Below are positions 1-9,317 of a DNA stretch of 64,000 nucleotides, piece by piece. How positions within the stretch are numbered: position 1 is the stretch's first letter; each line of letters begins with the position of its first letter. The position numbers and the translations under genes were made by a program. Source of the DNA: Phycisphaerae bacterium (lineage in GTDB: Bacteria > Planctomycetota > Phycisphaerae > UBA1845); NCBI GenBank assembly GCA_013360585.1, contig JABWBH010000006.1, forward strand, positions 1 through 64,000, in the 5' to 3' direction. The notes under the pieces were generated by a model. The model had not been told where the DNA came from. It made no database searches and saw only the letters and a program-made list of their open reading frames with translations.

Positions 1-1
1 C

Positions 2-334
2 ACCTGGCGCTGGCACGCCCCGCCGATCGAGACGGCGCGCGGCGACGCGGTTCTTGACGATCCCCCCGCCGCGGACGCGCACCGCTCCGGCGCCGCCGTC
101 TGGCGCGTCGAAATCCCCGGCGGCGACGCGGATTTCGTCGCCCGCTCGATCGAACGCACCGCGATCGGCGCGACCCTCCTCGAGCATCTGATCGGGCTGC
201 ACGCAGGGCTGGTCGCGGTCAACCGCCGGCCCCACCCCGTCGAGTTCCCGCCCTTCGCGCCGGTCGCACCGGGCGAGGCGCTGATCGTCCCGGCGGGGCG
301 CCTTTTCCCGCGCGACGCCGCCGAGTCGGCGTAG
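2..334 (+). CDS. C-terminal fragment of an unidentified protein (truncated by window start)
   Basis: Open frame 2 from the window edge to TAG at 332-334; no recognisable family. Confidence 0.5.
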   Translation, partial: TWRWHAPPIETARGDAVLDDPPAADAHRSGAAVWRVEIPGGDADFVARSIERTAIGATLLEHLIGLHAGLVAVNRRPHPVEFPPFAPVAPGEALIVPAGRLFPRDAAESA

Positions 335-469
335 CCGTCCCGAGCGCCGGCGCCCTTTCCCTGAATTAGACGATGCGGACGCGTCGACGTAGCATGACGC
401 CCGGCGGCGAGCACCGCGCTGCGCCGCATTCACACGAGGCATAAGGGCTGGAAGAAAAGCGAGCGTCAC

Positions 470-1414
470 ATGAAACGGGCGAAAATCACCATCGTCGGAG
501 CGGGGAACGTCGGGTCGAGCTGCGCGCTGTGGGCGGCGGCGAAGGAACTGGGGGACATCGTGCTCATCGACATCCCCGAGTTTGCGGACAAGACGGCGGG
601 AAAGGCCCTCGACCTGGCGGAGTGCGCCCCGATCGAACGTTTCGACTCGAAGATCATCGGCACCGCCGATTACGCCCACGCCAGGGACAGCGACGTCGTC
701 GTCATCACCGCGGGCATCCCGCGCAAACCCGGCATGAGCCGCGACGACCTCGTGCAGACCAACGTCCAGATCGTCAAAGCGGTGGCCGAGCAGGTCGCCA
801 GGGTCGCTCCCAACTCCGTGCTCATCGTCGTCTCCAACCCGCTCGACGCGATGGTGTACACGGCGTGGAAAGTCAGCGGGTTTCCGACCCACCGCGTCGT
901 GGGCCAGGCCGGCTGCCTCGACATCGCCCGCTACCGCACGTTCATCGCGATGGAGCTGAATTGCAGCGTGGAGGACATCACGGCGCTGCTGCTGGGCGGC
1001 CACGGCGACGACATGGTTCCGCTGCCGCGGTACACCAGCGTCTCGGGCATCCCCGTAACGCAACTGATTCCGCCCGCGCGGCTCAACGAGATCATCGAGC
1101 GCGCCAAGCAGGGCGGCGGCGAGATCGTCAAACTGATGGGCACCAGCGCCTACGTCGCCCCGGCGAGTGGCACGATCCAGATGGCCGAGGCGATCATCAA
1201 GGACAAGCGCCGCATCCTGCCGTGCGCCGCGTTCTGCCAGAAGGAATACGGCGTGGGCGGCTACTTCGTCGGCGTACCGTGCATTCTCGGCAAGGGCGGG
1301 GTGGAGAAAGTGGTCGAGGTGGAACTCGACGCCGCGGAGCGCAAACTGCTGGACACCAGCGTGAGCCACGTGAAGGAGCTTGTGGCCGTGGCGGAGAAGT
1401 TCCTGAAAGGATAA
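470..1414 (+). CDS. mdh: Malate dehydrogenase (LDH/MDH family)
   Basis: MKRAKITIVGAGNVGSSCA Rossmann motif, VVVITAGIPRKPGMSRDDLV, GGHGDDMVPLPRY active-site motif. Confidence 0.95.
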   Translation: MKRAKITIVGAGNVGSSCALWAAAKELGDIVLIDIPEFADKTAGKALDLAECAPIERFDSKIIGTADYAHARDSDVVVITAGIPRKPGMSRDDLVQTNVQIVKAVAEQVARVAPNSVLIVVSNPLDAMVYTAWKVSGFPTHRVVGQAGCLDIARYRTFIAMELNCSVEDITALLLGGHGDDMVPLPRYTSVSGIPVTQLIPPARLNEIIERAKQGGGEIVKLMGTSAYVAPASGTIQMAEAIIKDKRRILPCAAFCQKEYGVGGYFVGVPCILGKGGVEKVVEVELDAAERKLLDTSVSHVKELVAVAEKFLKG

Positions 1415-1758
1415 CCACCCGTCGAGAAAGGGCGGCGCGTCCTTCCGGGGCGTGAATTTCAACGCGAAAAACAGGCATCGCCAAAGCCGGCGCACACAAT
1501 CGCGACAAGCGTACATCCGCAGGTGTCGTGCGCCCGCGTGCGCACGCAACATAGCGGCCTGTTGAAGCAGGGTACGACCTCTCTCCGAGAGACCGACTCG
1601 GGGATGACCAGCCTGCACGATCAATGTCCCCAGGTGTTTCTCAACAATTGGCGGGGATGAACTCGCATGCTCACGCGGAGTCCCGCGAGAGCATGCCACC
1701 CGGCCTCCCCGAGGGACGCGCCACCCGTTTTCAACGGGCGGTTAAGGCGCGGGCGACG

Positions 1759-2082
1759 TCACGCGTCCGGCGTGGTCAGTTTAAGCCCGATGATGGACAC
1801 CAGGAGCAGACAGAGGAAGAAAACCCTCCCGACCGTCACGGGTTCGTTCAGCAACACCATGCCGAGCGTCGCCGCGCCCACCGTTCCGATGCCCACCCAC
1901 ACGGCGTAGGCCGTCCCGATGGGCAGCGTCTTCGCCGCGACCGCCAGAAGGTACATGCTGATCACGAGCGCGACGATGGTGAGCACGCTCGGCCAGAATC
2001 GCGTGAATCCGTGGGTGTATTTCAGCCCGACGGCCCACGTGATTTCAAACAGCCCCGCGAGCACGAGCATCATCCAAGCCAC
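1759..2082 (-). CDS. sugE: SMR-family transporter, SugE/Gdx-like (guanidinium exporter subfamily)
   Basis: 107 aa, 4-TM; AWMMLVLAGLFEITWAVGLKYTHGFTRFWPS and GTAYAVWVGIGTVGAATLGM typical of SugE; GTG start with GGGAGG SD. Confidence 0.9.
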   Translation of the reverse strand: MAWMMLVLAGLFEITWAVGLKYTHGFTRFWPSVLTIVALVISMYLLAVAAKTLPIGTAYAVWVGIGTVGAATLGMVLLNEPVTVGRVFFLCLLLVSIIGLKLTTPDA

Positions 2083-2230
2083 GACCAGCCTCCCGTCGAG
2101 TCACGTTGTCCCGTCGAAGGGTATCACGCCCGACTCCTCGCGCCGCGGGCGACCGGATCAAATGTGTGCCGCTGCTTGGCGAGCAGTGTTCTTCGCCTGC
2201 CGGACGGACCTTGCCCCGGGCATCCGGCCG

Positions 2231-2335
2231 CAACCCTCTCAGGGTTGGGGAATCGCAGAACATGCCAACCCAGGGTAGATCGCCGCCGGCGATCAACCCT
2301 GGGCTGTAAGACGCAACCCCTTCGGGGTTGGCCCA
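2231..2335. repeat. Intergenic palindromic repeat, planctomycete-style (CAACCC..GGGTTG / AACCCTGGGC units)
   Basis: Direct reading: caaccctctcagggttgg, gatcaaccctgggctg, caaccccttcggggttgg hairpins; related layouts near 6.42-6.52 and 50.1 kb. Confidence 0.6.
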
Positions 2336-2346
2336 TTCTGAAAGTC

Positions 2347-2445
2347 TCACACCTTCCTGAACTCCGTCTGCGCCCCGCGCGTTCCGTCCGGCAGCTCCAC
2401 GAGCGTGTAATCCCCGAACAGGTTCGGCGAGTCCTTCCGGAGAAT
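2347..2445 (-). pseudogene. Detached duplicate of the thyX 3' end (32 codons + stop)
   Basis: 99 bp identical to 3122..3220 including the thyX stop codon. Confidence 0.95.
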
Positions 2446-2481
2446 CGTCGGACATGCCCTCGAGGAAGGCGCAGCCGTCGC

Positions 2482-2727
2482 TCATGCAGCGCCGCCGAAG
2501 GTGGCCAGGGGGAAGGGCTTTTCGACGGTGAGTTGCCGCCAGTGCAGGCGAATTCGCTCGATTTCCTTGAGGGTTTCGGCGGTGTAGTAGCTTTCGCCGC
2601 ACGACGGGCATGTCACCAGGGGGACATTCTCGATAAGGAAAGTCGTCTTGCCTCGACCCATCGTTCGGGTTACCCGACGGATGCGAGCTCCCTTCTTGCC
2701 GCAGTTATCGCATGTCATAGAGGTCAA
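2482..2727 (-). CDS. YgiT-type zinc finger protein (MqsA-like antitoxin N-terminal domain)
   Basis: MTCDNCGKKG...LVTCPSCGESYYTAETL two CxxC pairs; start overlaps upstream toxin-like ORF stop (ATGA). Confidence 0.85.
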   Translation of the reverse strand: MTSMTCDNCGKKGARIRRVTRTMGRGKTTFLIENVPLVTCPSCGESYYTAETLKEIERIRLHWRQLTVEKPFPLATFGGAA

Positions 2728-3014
2728 CCTTGTTCTAATCCAAACACGGTGATGAAAACCAACTTTGCCGCGCGACTGATTCTACCGACGACGCGAAGCG
2801 GCTCGCCGCCAAGATCGACGCCTTCGATCACGTATTTCCACTGCCCGGTTTGCTCGTCCTTTTGCCGTTCGATAATTTCCCCGGTCAAGACCGCATGCTC
2901 TACGTCGAAGATCGTCAACTCGTCGGCTTCTATTTCCTCGGCGGCATGGACGGTAACAATGTACTCACTCGTTCGGACAAGCTCACGCATCCGCAGCAGT
3001 ACACGGTTGTGCAT
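2724..3014 (-). CDS. DUF4258-like putative toxin of a YgiT-linked TA pair
   Basis: MHNRVLLRMRELVRTSEYIVTVHAAEEIEADELTIFDVEHAVLTGEIIE...GRISRAAKLVFITVFGLE; 4-nt overlap with YgiT gene; 96 aa. Confidence 0.8.
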   Translation of the reverse strand: MHNRVLLRMRELVRTSEYIVTVHAAEEIEADELTIFDVEHAVLTGEIIERQKDEQTGQWKYVIEGVDLGGEPLRVVGRISRAAKLVFITVFGLEQG

Positions 3015-3121
3015 CGCATCGTCCTCGCTCGCGGCTAGATTACGTCGAAACCGTGGGGAAAACCAATCATGTCCGTGCAATTCATCCAGGCGGTCTTGGG
3101 ACGGTCCTTGCCCGGTTCTTG

Positions 3122-3856
3122 TCACACCTTCCTGAACTCCGTCTGCGCCCCGCGCGTTCCGTCCGGCAGCTCCACGAGCGTGTAATCCCCGAACAGGTTC
3201 GGCGAGTCCTTCCGGAGAATGTGTTCGTTGCAGCGGAGTTCGATGAAGTGGCGCAGCGCCCGGGCGTTGGCGGTGACGAAGATTTTCGTCTCGGTGGCGT
3301 TGGGCAGGACGGAGCGGGCGGCCTGGCGGGCCATTTTGCGGCGGAGGGTCGCGTCGGGGACGTCGGCGAACTTGCGGGCCAGGCCTTCGGTGAGGCGGAT
3401 GTAGGCCTGCTGCGACTGCTCGACGGCGGCGCGGAAGATCTCGTGCAGCTCCGGGTCGTCGCCGATGCAATCCGGCTCGACGAACTCGGCCACGGATTCG
3501 TCGACGTACCTCTGACTTAATTGGGAAAATCCAAATCCTGCGCGATGCCGCACCAGCTCGTGCGTGAAGGAACGCGACACGCCGGTGATCAGCAAATTCC
3601 AGACCGCGTGCTCCAGCACACTTCCGTGCCCGACCTCCTTGATGTGCGACAGGTACTTGCTGTTGCCGCCCGGACGGGGCTTGGCAAAGCTCATGTAGCA
3701 GACGCGCCCCGCAATTTCGGCGAGCTTCTCGCCGGCGACCTCGGTGTCCGTGGTCCACGACGCGACGCCGTGATCGCCGAGGAAACGGTCGATCTCGGCA
3801 TCGTTAACCACCTGCCGGCCGACAAGGTAGACGCTGGGACGACGAATGATTCGCAT
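3122..3856 (-). CDS. thyX: FAD-dependent thymidylate synthase ThyX
   Basis: VGHGSVLEHAVWNLLITGVSRSFTHELVRHRAGFGFSQLSQRYVDE (RHR...SQRY ThyX motif). Confidence 0.95.
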   Translation of the reverse strand: MRIIRRPSVYLVGRQVVNDAEIDRFLGDHGVASWTTDTEVAGEKLAEIAGRVCYMSFAKPRPGGNSKYLSHIKEVGHGSVLEHAVWNLLITGVSRSFTHELVRHRAGFGFSQLSQRYVDESVAEFVEPDCIGDDPELHEIFRAAVEQSQQAYIRLTEGLARKFADVPDATLRRKMARQAARSVLPNATETKIFVTANARALRHFIELRCNEHILRKDSPNLFGDYTLVELPDGTRGAQTEFRKV

Positions 3857-4445
3857 GGGAAGCGAGTTGCTCCTTTTTGATCGCGCTTAGCAGCCCGTTG
3901 TATCAGGGTAGCGCGTCCCTCCGAGACGCGAAGTTCACCGATAGAAGCCGACATTACAAAGACCGATCATGCGTTCTTCAACGGGCCGGTCGCTGCTGGC
4001 GGTTCGCTCTTTAGCTTGTTCGCTCCCAGCCCCGGGCTTCTGGCTCCCGGCTGTCGTAAGTTGCAAGCCGGACCCACCTCTTGCCGCCGGTCTTACGGTT
4101 GACGATAAACCGGATTCTCAACGGCGACATTAACGCGCCGCTTCGAAATCCGCCCGAAAGGCCCGCGTCCTTGACGGGCGCGGCTCGGTTTTCAGATCGC
4201 ATCCAAGATTACCCGGGCACAGAGCCTCGGAATACAACGCCGCCAGGCCTTCCCACGTGGTGCGGCGCGGTGCTGGTGCGATAAGGAACGATCAATTCGA
4301 AGGATAAGATGAATTTCAGAATCAACGCACAGTTTTCGAGGGAAGGTCGCGCGGTCGCTCGGCGGGCGGGGCGCGGTTATCCTGCGCCGATCTGGACCGG
4401 AGCAGGTACGGCGAAGCGTGCGTCCGGGGGGTTGCGGAGCAGCGG

Positions 4446-6008
4446 ATGGCGGAGCTGAAGACGAGACTGATCGTCGGCATGGAGATTCACGTGCAGGTGC
4501 GCACGGCGTCGAAGCTGTTCTGCGCCTGCCCCGTGGTATATGACGCGCCGCCAAACTCGGCGGTGTGCCCCGTGTGCCTCGGACATCCGGGGACGCTGCC
4601 GGTGATGAACCGCCGGGCGGTCGAGCAGGCGGCGCTCGTGGGCCTGGCGCTGAACTGCACCATCGCGCACTTTACCAAGTGGGACCGCAAGAGCTACTTC
4701 TACCCCGACCTGCCGAAGAATTACCAGATCAGCCAGTACGACCTGCCGATCGCCCGCGACGGGTGGTTCGAGTTTCCAGACCCGAACGGTGCCGGGTCCG
4801 GTGCTTCACGCGACGGAGCGTCGCCTTCAGGGCTGTCGCGCGTGCGCATCCGCCGGGCGCATCTCGAGGAGGACGCGGGGAAGAACCTGCATGACCGGGG
4901 GGACGGCTCGCTCATCGACCTGAACCGCGCCGGAACGCCGCTGATCGAGATCGTCACCGAGCCGGACCTGCACACGCCGGGCGCCTGCTACGCCTTCGCC
5001 GTCGAGTTGCAGCGCCTGATGCGCCATCTCGGCGTCAGCGACGGCGTCATGCAGCGCGGGCAGATGCGCTTCGAGCCGAACGTCAACGTGGCGATCGAGT
5101 GCGACGGATGCGAGATTCGCACGCCGATCGCGGAGATCAAGAACCTCAACAGCTTCAAGGCGATCCGCAACGCCGTCGAGTACGAGTACGGCCGGCAGGT
5201 GGCGCAGTGGCGCGGCGACCCGGAATATGTGATCGGCCGACGACCGAACGAGAATCGCGGCTGGAACGACGCCCGCGGCCTCACCGAGTATCAGCGACCG
5301 AAGGAGGCCGCCCACGATTACCGCTACTTCCCCGATCCGGACCTCGCGCCGGCGACATTCGACGATGCGAAGCTGGCCGCGATCCGGGCGAGACTGCCCG
5401 AGCTTCCGGCGGCGAGGGTGCGGCGGCTGGCGGAGCGTTTCGGACTGTCGGCGGCGGATGCGGAAACGATCGTGGATGACCGGGCGACGGCGGACTTGTT
5501 CGACGAAAGCATCCGGGCGGGCGCTCCGGCGGACGTTCTCGCGCGGCAGGTGGTCAACGTCTGGGCGTCGCTGGCGAACGAGCATGGAACGACGGTGGCG
5601 GGGCTGGGGGTGGGCGCGGCCGCGATGGCGGAGCTGGCGGAGATGGTGCGGTCGGGGACGGTCAGTGCCACGGCTGCGGCACGGATCGCCGCGGCGATGA
5701 TCCCGGACGCTGATCCGGCGCCGACCACCGTCACGCCGCACGTCGCCGCCGCGGAGGACCGCTCGCCGCAAGCCCTCGCCGCCAAGCTGGGCCTCCTTCA
5801 GGAAAAGGATGCCGATGCGACGCAGGCGTGGGTGGACGAAGCGTTCCGCCTCAATGAGCAGGCCGTGCGCGACGCCCGGTCGAATCCGAAGAAAGCAAAG
5901 CAAGCCGCCGGGTTTCTGCGCGGACAGGTGATGAAACTCTCCGAAGGCCGGGCGGACCCGGCGCTGGTCGGCGAACTGATCGAGAAGAAACTGGCGGAAC
6001 CGACCTAG
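4446..6008 (+). CDS. gatB: Aspartyl/glutamyl-tRNA(Asn/Gln) amidotransferase subunit B
   Basis: IVGMEIHVQV, NSAVCPVCLGHPGTLPVMN, KSYFYPDLPKNYQISQYD, RVRIRRAHLEEDAGK, C-terminal YqeY-like domain. Confidence 0.97.
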   Translation: MAELKTRLIVGMEIHVQVRTASKLFCACPVVYDAPPNSAVCPVCLGHPGTLPVMNRRAVEQAALVGLALNCTIAHFTKWDRKSYFYPDLPKNYQISQYDLPIARDGWFEFPDPNGAGSGASRDGASPSGLSRVRIRRAHLEEDAGKNLHDRGDGSLIDLNRAGTPLIEIVTEPDLHTPGACYAFAVELQRLMRHLGVSDGVMQRGQMRFEPNVNVAIECDGCEIRTPIAEIKNLNSFKAIRNAVEYEYGRQVAQWRGDPEYVIGRRPNENRGWNDARGLTEYQRPKEAAHDYRYFPDPDLAPATFDDAKLAAIRARLPELPAARVRRLAERFGLSAADAETIVDDRATADLFDESIRAGAPADVLARQVVNVWASLANEHGTTVAGLGVGAAAMAELAEMVRSGTVSATAAARIAAAMIPDADPAPTTVTPHVAAAEDRSPQALAAKLGLLQEKDADATQAWVDEAFRLNEQAVRDARSNPKKAKQAAGFLRGQVMKLSEGRADPALVGELIEKKLAEPT

Positions 6009-6344
6009 CCGCCGTCCCAGAACCAACCCGCACCCGTTCCCACATCGGGGCCTGTCGCATCGCGGTCATGAATTCCGCAGGGACGGGCGAACCCAGCGAG
6101 TACGTGGAATGCCGCGGCAGGGCTTCAGAGCATTTCCAGGCCGTATCTCGCATTGATGTCAGAGCTGCGACCGCCAAGGAGCGAACCACCCGGCGGGTTG
6201 CTATGGCCTGATGTACTCACCTAGCCGTGCCGGAGGAGCAAAACGCCGTTCCTCGCCGGACACGGGTCCACTGCTGCGGACCTGCGCCACCCGACGTGCC
6301 GGCAGACCTCAGAGTGCGGTCGCCCTGGGCGAAGGAAAGGGATT

Positions 6345-6520
6345 GCATGAACACGTCGGGCGCATTCATCTCAATCCCGCAAGGGTGCATGATGGCATCG
6401 CGCGCATTCATCTCAATTTCGAAGGGATTGTGGCCTTCAGCCCAAGGTTGGACGCCGCGACTCCGTTGGGGTCGTGCGGTGGGCAACCCTGGGCTGCGGG
6501 GCGCGGCTCTGTTGGGGGGC
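6345..6520. repeat. Intergenic repeat cluster (two GCGCATTCATCTCAA-type units plus planctomycete-style CAACCCTGGGC units)
   Basis: gcgcattcatctcaat occurs twice about 43 nt apart; followed by cccaaggttgga and gcaaccctgggctg. Confidence 0.5.
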
Positions 6521-6702
6521 GTGCGGTCGGCGGCGTCCTCTCGGGATCAGGCGGATGAAGTTCGGCAGATAAGATTGGCGCAGCGGCATCACAGCGTCGG
6601 CATGAGACCAGGCTGAGGCGATCCCCAAAGCGGAACTCGCTGAGGTAGTCCCGTCTTGTTCCGGGCATTCTCGCCGTTCCGGGCCAAGGCGCTCTTACAA
6701 CG

Positions 6703-6718
6703 TTGGCACGGCGCTTGC
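6703..6718 (+). promoter_or_regulatory. Candidate sigma54 (-24/-12) promoter upstream of asnA
   Basis: TTGGCACGGCGCTTGC: TGGCAC-N5-TTGC with GG-N10-GC spacing, 150 bp upstream of the asnA start. Confidence 0.65.
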
Positions 6719-6742
6719 GGCCTTCTTTCCCTGAGCCGTCGC

Positions 6743-6795
6743 CGACTTGCGCGGAACGTCCGCGCGAGGTCGGGCAGGGTTCGCGCGCACCCTGC
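6743..6795 (+). promoter_or_regulatory. Structured 5' leader of asnA: two consecutive GC-rich hairpins
   Basis: CGACTT-GCGCGGA-acg-TCCGCGC-g-AGGTCG (6743-6772) and GCAGGGT-tcgcgcgc-ACCCTGC (6774-6795). Confidence 0.5.
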
Positions 6796-6868
6796 AACCA
6801 CCCGGGGCCGGTGAGGGGCGCAGGGGTCGCGCGACCGGCGGCTGAACCAGCTTGGCGGAGGACTCATC

Positions 6869-8008
6869 ATGGTTGTTGTCGCAGACAAGAAGGCGGATCT
6901 CGCCGGTCCGGGGATCAGCACCTACCCCGAGGTCGAAAAGATCCTCCCGAAGGACTACGCCTCCCTCCTGACCCCCAAGGAGACGCAGAAGGCCATCTTC
7001 ATCCTCAAGGACTACATCGAGGAGCACCTGGGCAAGGCGCTGAATCTGTTTCGCGTCACGGTTCCGCTGATCGTGAGTGAGGAGAGCGGCGTCAACGACT
7101 ATCTCGACCGGGACGGCTCACGGACGCCCGTCGGATTCCGATGCGGGCTGGGTCTCGCCGAGCCGATCAAGGCGCAGGTGGTGCAGGCCGCGACGAAGTG
7201 GAAACGCATGGCGCTGAAGTATTTCGATTGCGCCGTCGGCGAGGGGATCCTCACCGACATGCGCGCCGTGCGGAAGGACTACTTCCTCGATCATGACCAC
7301 AGCGCCTACGTGGATCAGTGGGACTGGGAGCGGGTCATCACGGCCGACCAGCGTACGCTGACGTACCTGACCGAGACGGTCGAGGCGATCTGGGACGTGC
7401 TTCGCGGCGCGGAACGCAAAGTCATGCAGCTTTTCCCTCAGCTTAAGGACGACCGCTTCCCGGCCCTGCCGCGGAAGCTGACCTTCCTGCACGCCGAGGA
7501 GATTCTCGAGCGCTTTCCGGACCTGCCGCGCAAGGCGCGCGAGACGGCGATCCTTCAGGATCATCCGGCCGTCTTCATCTACGGTATCGGCTACCCGCTG
7601 GCGGACGGGTTCCCGCACGAGATGCGGGCGGCGGACTACGACGACTGGGTGACGCCGACGCGCAGCACGTCGGGTCGGCCGATGCACGGACTTAACGGCG
7701 ACATTCTGGTGTGGAATCCCGTGACCCGGCGGCGGCACGAGCTGACCTCGATGGGCATCCGGGTCACTGCCGAAACCCTCCGCAAGCAACTTGAGATGTC
7801 CGGTCAGACGGATTTCCTCAAGCTGCCCTATCACCAGGCGATCCTGAAAGGGCAGATTCCGCTGTCCATCGGCGGCGGAATCGGGCAGTCGCGCACGTTC
7901 ATGCTCCTGCTGCGCAAGGCCCACCTCGGAGAGGTGAGCACGACGGTCTGGCCGCGCGAGCTGAAGGACATCTGCCGGAAGAGGAACATCCACGTCCTGG
8001 AATGCTGA
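6869..8008 (+). CDS. asnA: Aspartate--ammonia ligase (AsnA type)
   Basis: LFRVTVPLIVSEESGVNDYLDRDGSRTPVGF, HSAYVDQWDWE, LPYHQAILKGQIPLSIGGGIGQSR. Confidence 0.93.
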   Translation: MVVVADKKADLAGPGISTYPEVEKILPKDYASLLTPKETQKAIFILKDYIEEHLGKALNLFRVTVPLIVSEESGVNDYLDRDGSRTPVGFRCGLGLAEPIKAQVVQAATKWKRMALKYFDCAVGEGILTDMRAVRKDYFLDHDHSAYVDQWDWERVITADQRTLTYLTETVEAIWDVLRGAERKVMQLFPQLKDDRFPALPRKLTFLHAEEILERFPDLPRKARETAILQDHPAVFIYGIGYPLADGFPHEMRAADYDDWVTPTRSTSGRPMHGLNGDILVWNPVTRRRHELTSMGIRVTAETLRKQLEMSGQTDFLKLPYHQAILKGQIPLSIGGGIGQSRTFMLLLRKAHLGEVSTTVWPRELKDICRKRNIHVLEC

Positions 8009-8320
8009 TCGGGCATCCGACAACGACGCGAAGGCTGCGTTTCATCGGATAGGACCGGTGGAGCGATAACGCCCGACGCTTCGGCGGCGGCTTGTCATCG
8101 CCCGCCGGTCCTCCTCGCTCGGCTGTCCTCGCCCGCGGCGGACCTGCCCGAGGCGGACACATGACGACGCCCCCCGATGCTTCGAGAGCCTTGAACTCAG
8201 GGACAGCGGTTTCTACACTACCGGCCCCCGTTCGACCGACGATTCCCGGTGGGGGTCGGCGGTCCGCTGACGGCTGGCGGCTGACTCGATCAAAGAACAC
8301 GGTCAAGGAACTGCACCATC

Positions 8321-9058
8321 ATGAAAGGCGTCATCCTCGGAGGCGGCACGGGGTCACGGTTATTCCCGCTCACCAAGGTCACCAATAAGCACCTTCTGCC
8401 GGTTTATAACCGCCCGATGATCTACTACCCGATCGAGTGCCTGGTGAAATCGGGCATCGATGAAATCCTGCTGGTCACCGGCGGGGAGAACGCGGGCGAC
8501 TACCTGCGCCTGCTTGGAAACGGGAAGGAGCTCGGCGTCAAGAACCTGCACTACACCTACCAGGAAGCCGCCACGGGCATCGCCGGAGCGCTCTCGCTGG
8601 CGGAGGATTTCGCCGACGGGGGTCCGATCTGCCTGGTGCTCGGCGACAACATTCTCGAATACGTCATCAAAAAGAGCGTGGACGTGTTCCGCGCTCGCCC
8701 CGAGGGCGCCCGCATCCTGCTCGCCCAGGTCCAGAACCCGCAGGCTTACGGCGTCGCGGACATCGATGGCGACCGCGTCGTCAACATCATCGAGAAACCG
8801 AAGAATCCGAAGACGAACTGGGCCGTCATCGGCATCTACTTCTACGACAACTCGGTCTTCGACTACGTGAAGAAGCTCACGCCGTCCGCCCGAGGCGAGC
8901 TGGAAATCACGGACGTTAATAATCACTTCATCAAGGCCGGTAAGATGGCCTTTGACAAGGTTGAGGGCTGGTGGGCTGACGCGGGGGAGAACATCGATTT
9001 CTACCTGCAAAGCTGCATCCGCGTGTCGCAAACGGGGGCGAATCATCCGGTGGATTAA
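8321..9058 (+). CDS. rfbA: Glucose-1-phosphate thymidylyltransferase-like nucleotidyltransferase
   Basis: MKGVILGGGTGSRLFPLTKVTNKHLLPVYNRPMIYYPIE; LVLGDNI; EITDVN. Confidence 0.9.
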   Translation: MKGVILGGGTGSRLFPLTKVTNKHLLPVYNRPMIYYPIECLVKSGIDEILLVTGGENAGDYLRLLGNGKELGVKNLHYTYQEAATGIAGALSLAEDFADGGPICLVLGDNILEYVIKKSVDVFRARPEGARILLAQVQNPQAYGVADIDGDRVVNIIEKPKNPKTNWAVIGIYFYDNSVFDYVKKLTPSARGELEITDVNNHFIKAGKMAFDKVEGWWADAGENIDFYLQSCIRVSQTGANHPVD

Positions 9059-9317
9059 GGCGGGGCGCCCGGGTCCGTCGGAGGGGCGGCGTGGGCTAGC
9101 GCTGGTTATCCGGACCTGACGTAGCGGCTGACCGTCGCGGGAAGCGCCGAAATCGCCGGTTCCGGCGCGGGGCGTCCGAGTAGGGCAACCGCTTGCGTTG
9201 AAACGGGTTGGCGCTCGCGCCATAATGTGCGGCTCGCCCTCCCGGATATGCCAGAATGAATCTGCCCACGGTTCCCGGCGGCATCGGTGAACGCGACGGA
9301 ACGGAAAGGAGCGGACG

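Noticed and set aside
1560-1740. CTCCGAGAGACC / CCGAGGGACGCG motifs (also near 3890-3940)
   Set aside because: Short dispersed-repeat-like sequences; too degenerate here to define boundaries or function.
1624-3135. 503-aa plus-strand ORF
   Set aside because: Antisense to sugE, YgiT, DUF4258 and the thyX tail; low-complexity R/P/H composition; no domain.
6719-6868. Known glutamine (glnA-type) riboswitch in the asnA leader
   Set aside because: Strong hairpins are present but I do not see the conserved glnA motif core; kept only as an unassigned structured leader.
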